Below are positions 21,961 through 28,843 of a DNA stretch of 46,620 bases, in pieces. Position 1 is the first letter of the stretch. The number at the start of each line of letters is the position of its first letter. Under the pieces are notes generated by a model. It did no database searches, had not been told where the DNA came from, and saw only the letters and a list, made by a program, of their open reading frames with translations. Made by a program: the position numbers and the translations under genes. Source of the DNA: an uncultured Muribaculaceae bacterium (lineage in GTDB: Bacteria > Bacteroidota > Bacteroidia > Bacteroidales > Muribaculaceae); contig CAJUDL010000007.1 in assembly GCA_910585285.1 (NCBI GenBank), positions 1 through 46,620 on the forward strand, given 5' to 3'.

Positions 21961-23289
21961 ATGGCAACAAAAAAAGCTGAAGCGCCTAAAGGTAAACTTG
22001 GCGTTATGGTAGTAGGTCTCGGTGCTGTCACCTCTACATTTATGACCGGAGTGTTAATGGTTCGCAAAGGTCTCGCAAAACCTATCGGTTCATGTACTCA
22101 ATATGACAAGATCCGTATTGGCAAAGGCGAAGAAAAAAAATACCTCCACTATAAGGATATCGTGCCTCTCGCAAATCTTGATGACATTGTATTCGCAGCT
22201 TGGGATGTTTACCCTGCAAATGCTTATGAGTCGGCAATCAATGCCGAGGTTCTCAAAGAGAAGGATATCAATCCTGTAAAAGAAGAACTCGAAGCCATCA
22301 AGCCTATGAAGGCTGCTTTCGACCACAATTACGCAAAACGCCTTGATGGCAATAATGTTAAGGATTGCAAGGATCGTTGGGATATGACCGAGCAGATCCG
22401 TGAGGATATCCGCAACTTTAAGAAGGAATCAGGCGTAGACCGTGTGGTTGTGCTCTGGGCTGCTTCTACAGAGGTTTATGTTCCGGTTGACGAGAAGGTT
22501 CACGGCTCTCTCGCCGCTCTTGAAGCTGCAATGAAGGCTGACGACAAAGAACACGTGGCTCCTTCTATGTGCTACGCTTATGCAGCGCTTTCAGAGGGTT
22601 GCCCATTCATCATGGGTGCCCCCAACACAACTGTCGATATCCCCGCTATGTGGGAACTTGCAGAGAAGACCAAGATGCCTATCGCCGGCAAGGACTTCAA
22701 GACAGGTCAGACTCTCGTGAAATCAGGTTTCGCCCCGATCATTGGCGACCGTTGTCTCGGTCTCAACGGCTGGTTCTCTACAAATATCCTCGGAAACCGC
22801 GATGGTCTCGTGCTTGACGAGCCTGCAAACTTCCGCACAAAGGAGGTTTCGAAACTTTCTACTCTTGAGACTATTCTTGTGCCTGAAAATCAGCCTGATC
22901 TTTATGGTCATGGCAACGATGAGGATACACAGTATTACCACAAGGTACGTATCAACTACTATCCTCCGCGCAACGACAACAAAGAGGGCTGGGACAACAT
23001 CGATATCTTCGGCTGGATGGGTTATCCAATGCAGATCAAGATCAACTTCCTCTGCCGTGACTCTATCCTCGCAGCTCCTCTCTGTCTCGACCTCGTGCTT
23101 CTGAGCGACCTCGCTGCTCGTGCCGGACGTTACGGCATACAGCGCTTCCTCAGCTTCTTCCTTAAGAGCCCGATGCACGATTACACCAAGGGAGAGATGC
23201 CTGTCAACAACCTCTATCAGCAGCACACAATGCTCCGTAACGCCATCCGTGAAATGGGCGGCTACGAGGCTGATGAGGAGATGGACTAA
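21961..23289 (+). CDS. ino1: myo-Inositol-1-phosphate synthase
   Basis: NAD-dependent lyase that converts glucose 6-phosphate to myo-inositol 1-phosphate (also named inositol-3-phosphate synthase), the first step of inositol-lipid synthesis. 442 aa from the ATG at 21961. The NAD-binding loop is VGLGAVTSTFMTGV (about residues 13-26). The catalytic section shows GKDFKTGQTLVKSGF and GLNGWFSTNILGNRDG, equivalents of the conserved DFKSGQT and NHLGNNDG blocks. The sequence resembles the prokaryotic/Bacteroidetes type. It closes the cluster of nucleotidyltransferase, ATP-grasp, CDP-alcohol transferase and HAD genes. Confidence 0.93.
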   Translation: MATKKAEAPKGKLGVMVVGLGAVTSTFMTGVLMVRKGLAKPIGSCTQYDKIRIGKGEEKKYLHYKDIVPLANLDDIVFAAWDVYPANAYESAINAEVLKEKDINPVKEELEAIKPMKAAFDHNYAKRLDGNNVKDCKDRWDMTEQIREDIRNFKKESGVDRVVVLWAASTEVYVPVDEKVHGSLAALEAAMKADDKEHVAPSMCYAYAALSEGCPFIMGAPNTTVDIPAMWELAEKTKMPIAGKDFKTGQTLVKSGFAPIIGDRCLGLNGWFSTNILGNRDGLVLDEPANFRTKEVSKLSTLETILVPENQPDLYGHGNDEDTQYYHKVRINYYPPRNDNKEGWDNIDIFGWMGYPMQIKINFLCRDSILAAPLCLDLVLLSDLAARAGRYGIQRFLSFFLKSPMHDYTKGEMPVNNLYQQHTMLRNAIREMGGYEADEEMD

Positions 23290-23346
23290 TCCTCTTCCTG
23301 AACGCACACGTGAAAACACACATATAGAATTACACAGATGTAAGGT

Positions 23347-23370
23347 AAGCCGGGCTCGATGTCCGGCTTT
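23347..23370 (+). terminator. Likely terminator after ino1
   Basis: AAGCCGG/CCGGCTT stem (23347-23353 and 23363-23369) with a 9-nt loop. The T-run is short, so strength is uncertain. Confidence 0.55.
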
Positions 23371-23415
23371 CCTGCGTTATTGCCGATGGCGGATCTTTTG
23401 TAAGATGAGGTCTTA

Positions 23416-23445
23416 TTGCCGTTTGGGAAAATTTTAGTAAATTTG
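23416..23445 (+). promoter_or_regulatory. Promoter placed to give a leaderless trmD mRNA
   Basis: TTG (23416-23418), 19-nt spacer, TAAATTTG (23438-23445). The trmD ATG is at 23450, about where transcription is expected to start. Confidence 0.7.
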
Positions 23446-23449
23446 CGTC

Positions 23450-24136
23450 ATGAGAATCGATTTGATAACAGTGATGCCGGAGATGTTGGAGCCGTTTTTC
23501 AATTGCTCCATCCTCAAGCGTGCGCAGGATAAGGGACTCGTTGAAATTGCAGTTCACAATCTTCGTGACTATACCACCAACAAGCACCGCAAGGTCGATG
23601 ACTATCCCTTCGGCGGCGAAGCCGGTATGGTGATGCAGATTCAACCTATCGATGCTTGTATTTCGGCTCTAAAAGCAGAGCGTGAATATGATGAGGTCAT
23701 ATTCACTTCTCCCGATGGTGAGCGTTTCGACCAGCCGATGGCTAATCAATTGTCGATGCTGAATAACGTGATAATCCTTTGCGGACATTACAAAGGCGTT
23801 GACTGGCGTGTGCGCGAACATCTCATTACTAAAGAAATCTCCATAGGCGATTATGTCCTTACCGGTGGAGAATTGCCCGCGGCAGTGATTGCCGACGCTA
23901 TGGTGCGACTCATTCCCGGGGCAATAGGCGACGAGCAATCTGCACTCTCCGATTCATTTCAGGATAATCTCCTTGCACCTCCGGTATATTCCCGTCCTGC
24001 CGAATACAACGGCTGGCGAGTGCCCGACATTCTCCTTTCCGGTCACGAAGCAAAGATTGCTGAATGGCGCTACGAGCAAGCTCTCGAGCGCACCCGTCGT
24101 CTCCGCCCGGACCTCTTGAATAATGTGGAATGTTGA
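23450..24136 (+). CDS. trmD: tRNA (guanine-37-N1)-methyltransferase
   Basis: SPOUT-class methyltransferase (228 aa) that makes m1G37 in tRNAs and keeps the reading frame. Begins MRIDLITVMPEML, the family start, with the CGHYKGVD segment and the trefoil-knot SAM-binding loop ISIGDYVLTGGELPA. Dimer- and tRNA-contacting sequence SFQDNLLAPPVYSRP follows. It is not in the common rpsP-rimM-trmD-rplS operon here. The promoter suggests a leaderless mRNA. Confidence 0.97.
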   Translation: MRIDLITVMPEMLEPFFNCSILKRAQDKGLVEIAVHNLRDYTTNKHRKVDDYPFGGEAGMVMQIQPIDACISALKAEREYDEVIFTSPDGERFDQPMANQLSMLNNVIILCGHYKGVDWRVREHLITKEISIGDYVLTGGELPAAVIADAMVRLIPGAIGDEQSALSDSFQDNLLAPPVYSRPAEYNGWRVPDILLSGHEAKIAEWRYEQALERTRRLRPDLLNNVEC

Positions 24137-24195
24137 ATGTGTAATGTTTAATTATTCGAGGCGAGCCCATTCATTACACATTACACATTAAAAAT
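24127..24195. repeat. Inverted word repeat (AATGTGTAATG family, copy 2)
   Basis: TTGAATGTGTAATGTTTAAT, loop TTCGAGGCGAGCCCA, then TTACACATTACACATT. Same arms and nearly the same loop as copy 1 at 20833-20940. It overlaps the end of trmD, whose last residues (NNVEC) fall at its left edge. Confidence 0.7.
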
Positions 24196-24210
24196 TTAAA
24201 ATTACACAAA

Positions 24211-24540
24211 GTGCGAACGAACGAGCGAAAAGGGGCGTGGACCCTATTGATAGGAGTGCTGTTGTTTGGGGCACTGGTCTGGGGTCTTGGGGGACGTCAG
24301 ATGCGCGAAGATCGCGCACGCGAAGCTGCTGCCGAATCAGCGGAAGTGACCACCCTTGCCTCCGATAGCACTGCCGACGATGCCGACAATGCCAACGGCA
24401 AGCGCCGCCATGCGCGTCGCTCCCGTGCCTCTAAAAAATCCTCAAAGCGCTCCGCATCCGGCTCCGCCTCGACTAAATCCGCCTCCTCAGCCCCGACCCG
24501 CGATATCCTCGCCGACACAATTACCTCTCCCTCGCATTAG
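24211..24540 (+). CDS. Small membrane-anchored protein of unknown function
   Basis: 109 aa starting at GTG. One hydrophobic segment (residues 10-27, WTLLIGVLLFGALVWGLG) is followed by an acidic stretch and then a very basic, Ser/Ala/Lys/Arg-rich tail. The shape is that of a single-pass membrane protein with a disordered tail. No family was recognised. The GTG start and low-complexity tail lower confidence, but the hydrophobic segment directly after a short charged N-terminus looks genuine. From 24541 to the tRNA promoter I see no gene. Confidence 0.5.
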   Translation: MRTNERKGAWTLLIGVLLFGALVWGLGGRQMREDRAREAAAESAEVTTLASDSTADDADNANGKRRHARRSRASKKSSKRSASGSASTKSASSAPTRDILADTITSPSH

Positions 24541-24683
24541 CTCCTTTTTGGCTCTTTCCTCCTTTTCTTCGGCTTCTGCAGCCTCAGCACAGTCTTGCCG
24601 TCATTCTTCCGCTCCCGCGTCTTCCCTATCCCCATCCATCCCTATATAGCCACATCTCTGCCCCATATCTCCCCAAATATTTT

Positions 24684-24714
24684 TTTGCATTCTTGCATAT
24701 TTTTATTAACTTTG
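24684..24714 (+). promoter_or_regulatory. Promoter of tRNA-Thr
   Basis: TTTG (24684-24687), 19 nt, TAACTTTG (24707-24714), about 30 nt before the tRNA. Confidence 0.8.
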
Positions 24715-24744
24715 CAACGCTTTCGGTTTTTCCGCAGGCGATTA

Positions 24745-24817
24745 GCCGCAATAGCTCAGTTGGTAGAGCATTTCATTCGTAACGAAAAGGTCGTGGGTTC
24801 GAGTCCCACTCGCGGCT
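24745..24817 (+). tRNA. tRNA-Thr(CGU) with two A-C mismatches
   Basis: A 73-nt cloverleaf without encoded CCA: acceptor GCCGCAA/TCGCGGC, D-stem GCTC/GAGC, anticodon loop TTCGTAA (anticodon CGT), T-stem GTGGG/CCCAC with TTCGAGT loop, discriminator T. A6-C67 in the acceptor and A31-C39 at the base of the anticodon loop do not pair. It borders the accessory island. Confidence 0.9.
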
Positions 24818-24823
24818 CAATGA

Positions 24824-24866
24824 AAAGGTGATAATCATGTAATTAATTTATCTGATTATCACCTTT
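24824..24866 (+). terminator. Terminator of tRNA-Thr
   Basis: Perfect 14-bp stem AAAGGTGATAATCA/TGATTATCACCTTT (24824-24837 and 24853-24866) with a 15-nt loop. Confidence 0.85.
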
Positions 24867-24941
24867 AATATATTAAATTGGTTAATCAAATATGTTAATC
24901 GGCAAAATTGCCTAAATTTGAGACGGGAAACTTGTCTAGTA

Positions 24942-25046
24942 AAAAATGGTGACGATGCGCTCGACACCGACTGTAAGCAGGCTTACGAAGCCGCGATGAT
25001 GCAGATTGAGGCATTGAACAGGATTATCAAACAACTAAATCAATAA
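24942..25046 (+). pseudogene. 3'-end fragment of a lost gene
   Basis: An open frame with coding character (KNGDDALDTDCKQAYEAA then QIEALNRIIKQLNQ) ends at TAA 25044-25046, three bases before the next ATG. The helical, charged content looks like the C-terminus of a protein. No start or sensible N-terminus exists upstream, only the tRNA terminator. Read as a gene end left by insertion or deletion at the tRNA. Confidence 0.45.
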
Positions 25047-25049
25047 TGC

Positions 25050-25583
25050 ATGAAAAAGTTTTTACTCGCACTGGTGCTTATGGTGCCGATGATTGCACAC
25101 GCGGAAATAACGTGAGACAATATCTCAATTTCGGACTACGATCTTACGCTATCCGGTGTTGAAAAGGTTGATAGCCTAAGTGCGAAAGACATTTATAACG
25201 CAGTATTGGCGTGGATGTCTCACGAGTACGACCACCCGCAAGACTTTATAAAGAAAAATTCCTTTGATGCAATCATCCTCAATGGTAGGCTTGGAGCTCA
25301 AATTAATGGAAGTAAATGTATAAACTGCTCGTTAGTGTTCCAATTCAAAGATGGCAGATATAAATGGGATGTAATGGACTGCATCTATCTTGAAGATGAT
25401 TTAGGATTAATAATGGGACATTCAGACCGTCCGGTTATGACATTGCCTCGATACAATAGACCGAGTAGATTTAGCGATATAATAAAGGACTTCTCACCTA
25501 TGGTAGATTCTTTCAGAAAATTCATATCAGGGTATCAACCGGGAGTAGCACCCATACCTGAAAATTTATCTGCGGATTGGTAA
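25050..25583 (+). pseudogene. DUF4468-like exported protein with in-frame TGA
   Basis: From ATG 25050 the frame encodes a signal peptide (MKKFLLALVLMVPMIAHA), then AEIT, a TGA at codon 22 and continuous coding to 25583: SLSAKDIYNAVLAWMSHEY, then VFQFKDGRYKWDVMD. That layout resembles the DUF4468 (TBP-like fold) family of Bacteroidetes exported proteins. The TGA could come from a TGG tryptophan codon by one change. No selenocysteine element was looked for beyond the local sequence and none is expected. A second ATG at 25215 could give a truncated 123-residue product without a signal peptide. Confidence 0.7.
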
Positions 25584-25594
25584 ATCAAATAACT

Positions 25595-25625
25595 TTGCCA
25601 ATCCCATAAAATTCACTATCTTTGC
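25595..25625 (+). promoter_or_regulatory. Promoter of a candidate small RNA
   Basis: TTTG (25595-25598), exactly 19 nt, TATCTTTG (25618-25625). No protein gene of note lies downstream on this strand. Confidence 0.75.
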
Positions 25626-25631
25626 AATAGT

Positions 25632-25707
25632 TTATAAACCATAGGGCATATCGCCTAAAGCCAAAAGAGCTTATTTCAGACTTCGGTCTGCGATAGGCTC
25701 TTTTAGC
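25632..25707 (+). ncRNA. Candidate small RNA of about 75 nt
   Basis: Begins about 6 nt after a full promoter and ends in a strong hairpin: AAAAGAGC/GCTCTTTT (25664-25671 and 25698-25705) enclosing TAT/ATA and CAGAC-TTCG-GTCTG (25678-25691), a UUCG tetraloop. The 5' part contains GTTTATAAAC and a GGC/GCC stem. The T-rich 3' arm acts as the terminator. No known family was recognised. Between 25708 and the repeat field at 25818 I see nothing else. Confidence 0.55.
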
Positions 25708-25817
25708 ATTTAAGATTTTGCCGTCACTCGGTTCGTTGTATTATGTTAAAAGAGCAATGATCTTTCCGCATGGCAATTATGGTATCAGTATAAGAGAATA
25801 AAAACTACGCCTATCTC

Positions 25818-26160
25818 CAATAACTACTTGTTTGCTTGGAAAACTACTCGGATATTTGCAGAACTACTCGCCAACTACTTGTTTTTTGGGGTAAACTACT
25901 TATTTTTACCTTCAACTACTCATTTTTACAACTATCCCGGATAGTCTCAAACTATCCGAGAACTATCCAAGAACTATCCAAAATTGGACTAAACTATCCG
26001 ATGTTGGAGGCCAACTAGTCGTAAAAAACAGCTAATAAACCGTGAAGTAGTCGTAAACAAAGACCTACTATTCGTTTTTAGCGCATAACTACTCATTTTT
26101 ACTTTCAACTACTTATTTTTTTGTCTCAACTACTTGTTTTTGGAGTTGTAACTACTGATT
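25818..26160. repeat. Field of degenerate AACTACT/AACTATCC repeats
   Basis: At least a dozen copies of AACTACT followed by a variable pair and often TTTTT (for example AACTACTTGTTTTT, AACTACTCATTTTT, AACTACTTATTTTT). In the middle is a block of AACTATCC copies and two inverted copies (near 26013 and 26047). Spacing is irregular (about 15-35 nt). It ends a few bases from the stop of the AlbA-domain gene. No open frame through it is convincing. Confidence 0.7.
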
Positions 26161-26166
26161 TTTCGC

Positions 26167-27846
26167 TTATTTCTGTACAGGGTCCTGCTCAAACCATTTT
26201 TTACCAATAGGTTTGATGAGATTATCTGCGTTCAATTCCTTGAGTATATTACCGACCATTTGGCCATTCTGATCGGGAGTGTTGCGGCTGGGGAGAGTGC
26301 CGCCGAGATATTCCATGATGTCGCTTCGTTTGGCCCCGTCAGCCCCGGCGTTCTGGATGTATTGGAGTACCATGTGTTTTATCTTATCGCGCTCCAACCC
26401 GACAACACGGGTATAACCTGAAAGTTGCTTCGTTTTCTTTGCTACAGTCAGCGAGATACGATAGTTTGGAGCTTCGCCTTCGATGAGACCGCGCTGAATC
26501 ATGTCCTGCGCGACCGTTTCGTCAATACGATGCCCCTTCTGGATAGCGTCAAGTGAGATGCAGTCCCAAAGGGTAAGCGAATCGTTATTCTTTAGCATGT
26601 TGGTGTAACGCTCATCAATGGACGTACCGTAAATGCGGACAGCTACCTGCTGCTTGTCATTGTCAATTTCATAGTCAGGCATAGGGAAGCGGCGTTGCCA
26701 CTGCTCGGTGAACATCTTCTTGATTCCTCGGCTCACGGTATCAATCATGTTGAAATGCACCATCGCCTGACAAAGACAGTCATTGCGGAAGAATTTCTGC
26801 GGCTCATCAGTGCTCAAAACCTCTTCCAATGACCCAGGGATGAACGAACCGGCATTAGAGTAGTAGAGAAATCCGGGATTCTCAACGAAGTTAATACGCT
26901 GCTGGAGTTGGTAATTAGAATGTGCGATACAGTTGTGAAGTGCCTCTCGGATGGTGTAGTCATCATATTGCTTCATCGTGTCGGGGAACAATGTACCGCC
27001 CGGCATCTCGCGCAGTGTAAGATTGTGAATCTTGGCAAGGATTTCATCGACTGTCAGTATGTATGGTACGGAGAAATGCTCATAATCAACAACATCCTTA
27101 TTCTTATCGCGTAGCGTCCAAGTAACCTGCACGACAGCCGGCCTCAGCAGATACTCCGAAAAACTCTTGCCTAAAAGAATGATGGCTGCACGTGTCAGCT
27201 TGCCGTCAATCATAAGACCACATTTGCTGATAAACTTTTCATCTGACCAACCGTTGACTTCGGCAACCGGAATCCGGCTATGCACCTTTTTGAACATCTT
27301 GCGAGCTTTGGCAATCGCAACCTCATCAAGGTCATCGAGCGTAGCGGTGGGCACAATCTCGGCAGACCAATCGCGATATGGTGTCTGATTGCGGATTTCA
27401 TCCTGCTTCGACTGATTGAGCGGCTTCAAACTCTCGCCGTCACGACCGTAAGCGATTCCTTTCCACTTCATCACAATATTTCGTGGTGAGGCCGGAATCT
27501 TGAACATCAGGATGCGCTTGCCGTCAACTTCGACAGGAATAATCTCGCGGAATGTCTGACCATCACTCATGTTATTGGTGAGGTCATGCTTCAGTTTGTT
27601 CAGCGCACCTTCGCCATCCTTGTAAGATGTGCCTACGATTTCATGCTTCTTTTCATCATAGCCAAATACCAACCACGCAAAAGGAAGACCACGCAAATTC
27701 GCCTCGTTGCTCAAAGCCGAGAAATACTTACCGAGATCATCGAAGTCGAAGTTATTCTCCGCCTTCTTGAACTCCACTACTTCCGATTCCTTATGCTGAA
27801 TCAACGAGTGAAAAAGCTGCATGTATGTCGAGTTGTCAGTAGTCAT
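26167..27846 (-). CDS. AlbA_2/Schlafen-type ATP-binding protein
   Basis: 559-aa cytoplasmic protein. The N-terminal domain (about residues 10-145) has ESEVVEFKKAE, the start of the AlbA_2 (Schlafen AAA_4-like) putative DNA/RNA-binding domain. A GHKL-type ATP-binding section follows with REALHNCIAHSNY (about 300-312) and NPGFLYYSNAGSFIPGS. The C-terminal 100 residues look like winged helices. Genes of this type often travel with restriction-modification and abortive-infection genes, either as regulators or as part of the defence. It lies 64 nt after the HEPN-like gene on the same strand, so it is the last gene of the operon. Confidence 0.8.
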   Translation of the reverse strand: MTTDNSTYMQLFHSLIQHKESEVVEFKKAENNFDFDDLGKYFSALSNEANLRGLPFAWLVFGYDEKKHEIVGTSYKDGEGALNKLKHDLTNNMSDGQTFREIIPVEVDGKRILMFKIPASPRNIVMKWKGIAYGRDGESLKPLNQSKQDEIRNQTPYRDWSAEIVPTATLDDLDEVAIAKARKMFKKVHSRIPVAEVNGWSDEKFISKCGLMIDGKLTRAAIILLGKSFSEYLLRPAVVQVTWTLRDKNKDVVDYEHFSVPYILTVDEILAKIHNLTLREMPGGTLFPDTMKQYDDYTIREALHNCIAHSNYQLQQRINFVENPGFLYYSNAGSFIPGSLEEVLSTDEPQKFFRNDCLCQAMVHFNMIDTVSRGIKKMFTEQWQRRFPMPDYEIDNDKQQVAVRIYGTSIDERYTNMLKNNDSLTLWDCISLDAIQKGHRIDETVAQDMIQRGLIEGEAPNYRISLTVAKKTKQLSGYTRVVGLERDKIKHMVLQYIQNAGADGAKRSDIMEYLGGTLPSRNTPDQNGQMVGNILKELNADNLIKPIGKKWFEQDPVQK

Positions 27847-27910
27847 AATCTACAATCATTTATCAAGTAATATAGTCGTGTAAATTACTCACCTGATTAA
27901 TTTTGACTTA

Positions 27911-28843
27911 TCAATTATTCGAGTCAATCTTAGTTTTGATGGCCCGTAAATAGTTGATAAATGCACTGCATGAAACTAACATAAACAATGCTTCTTTTTG
28001 TTCAGGGATATGAGAATCATCCATGAGGGCATGCCTTATTCCAGTGTCCTTATTATTCGTGTAATTGTATAGGTTATTAAATCCCGTCTTAAGTTGGGAA
28101 TTGAACGCTATTCCCTTCTTTTCAAGTTCATTTAGAGACGCACCTAAGGTGTCTTTACCTGTAATCTCGCGACATATAACTTCTACGGCAGATATCGATT
28201 CTTTTATCGAATTTCTATAATTTGGATTTAGTTTGTGGCTGTAATGTTGCAAAGCTGTCATTAAATGAGTAGAGACACTATCTTTCCCTTCATTTATAGC
28301 GGCTTCTACAGCCTCTATTTCAATAGGAGAAGTAATCTCAACTATCTGAAGACTTACAATGCGGTATGCGTAATGTAATCTTGCAAATTCATCGTTTAGA
28401 TTGCCAATCCATTTGTGGAATTCTGTGTGCGCTTTGTGGAATTTTTCTTTTTCAAAATCTTTTACATCCTGAATTAGAAGATCATTCAAAAGATTAATAT
28501 ATAACTCGAGAATATCCAGTTTGTGAAACCATTGCAAACGAATATTATGAAGAGAATCTGCTAACCATTCAAGAATAAATATTATGTCACCGGATCTATT
28601 TTCTAATTCTTTCAAATCCCTATTGAAATAATAGCACCATATATGTTTTTTTATGGCATGGAAATCCGTTACATGATTAATATACAATCCATGTAATACG
28701 TTTTCAAAAAAGCCATAGGATTGATTACGTATCGCAGCTAAAATATAATCAGGGAAATCTTTTACCGTTTCCTTTTCTGGCAATGAGATTATTCCATTGC
28801 GCCTGGAAAAAGGAATATATGTATTTTTATCTATCATATTCAA
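27911..28843 (-). CDS. AbiJ-like protein with HEPN-type C-terminus
   Basis: 310 aa. Residues 1-130 resemble the AbiJ N-terminal domain 4 group (SRRNGIISLPEKETVKDFP, then aromatic helices). The C-terminal 110 residues have the AbiJ/HEPN pattern ESISAVEVICREITGKDTLG and TGIRHALMDD with R270-H271, the short R-x-H-type RNase site seen in this group. If active it would cleave RNA during phage attack and stop growth. Its start overlaps the end of the restriction-modification gene by four bases (ATGA), so the two are translationally coupled. Function is inferred from family and context. Confidence 0.7.
   Translation of the reverse strand: MNMIDKNTYIPFSRRNGIISLPEKETVKDFPDYILAAIRNQSYGFFENVLHGLYINHVTDFHAIKKHIWCYYFNRDLKELENRSGDIIFILEWLADSLHNIRLQWFHKLDILELYINLLNDLLIQDVKDFEKEKFHKAHTEFHKWIGNLNDEFARLHYAYRIVSLQIVEITSPIEIEAVEAAINEGKDSVSTHLMTALQHYSHKLNPNYRNSIKESISAVEVICREITGKDTLGASLNELEKKGIAFNSQLKTGFNNLYNYTNNKDTGIRHALMDDSHIPEQKEALFMLVSCSAFINYLRAIKTKIDSNN

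Noticed and set aside
24595..24831. 78-codon frame running through tRNA-Thr
   Set aside because: It includes the whole tRNA gene and its promoter.
25836..26018. 60-codon frame in the repeat field
   Set aside because: It is made of the AACTACT/AACTATCC repeats, with no conserved start or family content.
25818..26160. CRISPR array
   Set aside because: Units are short, degenerate and irregularly spaced, with no constant repeat/spacer lengths and no cas genes in the window.
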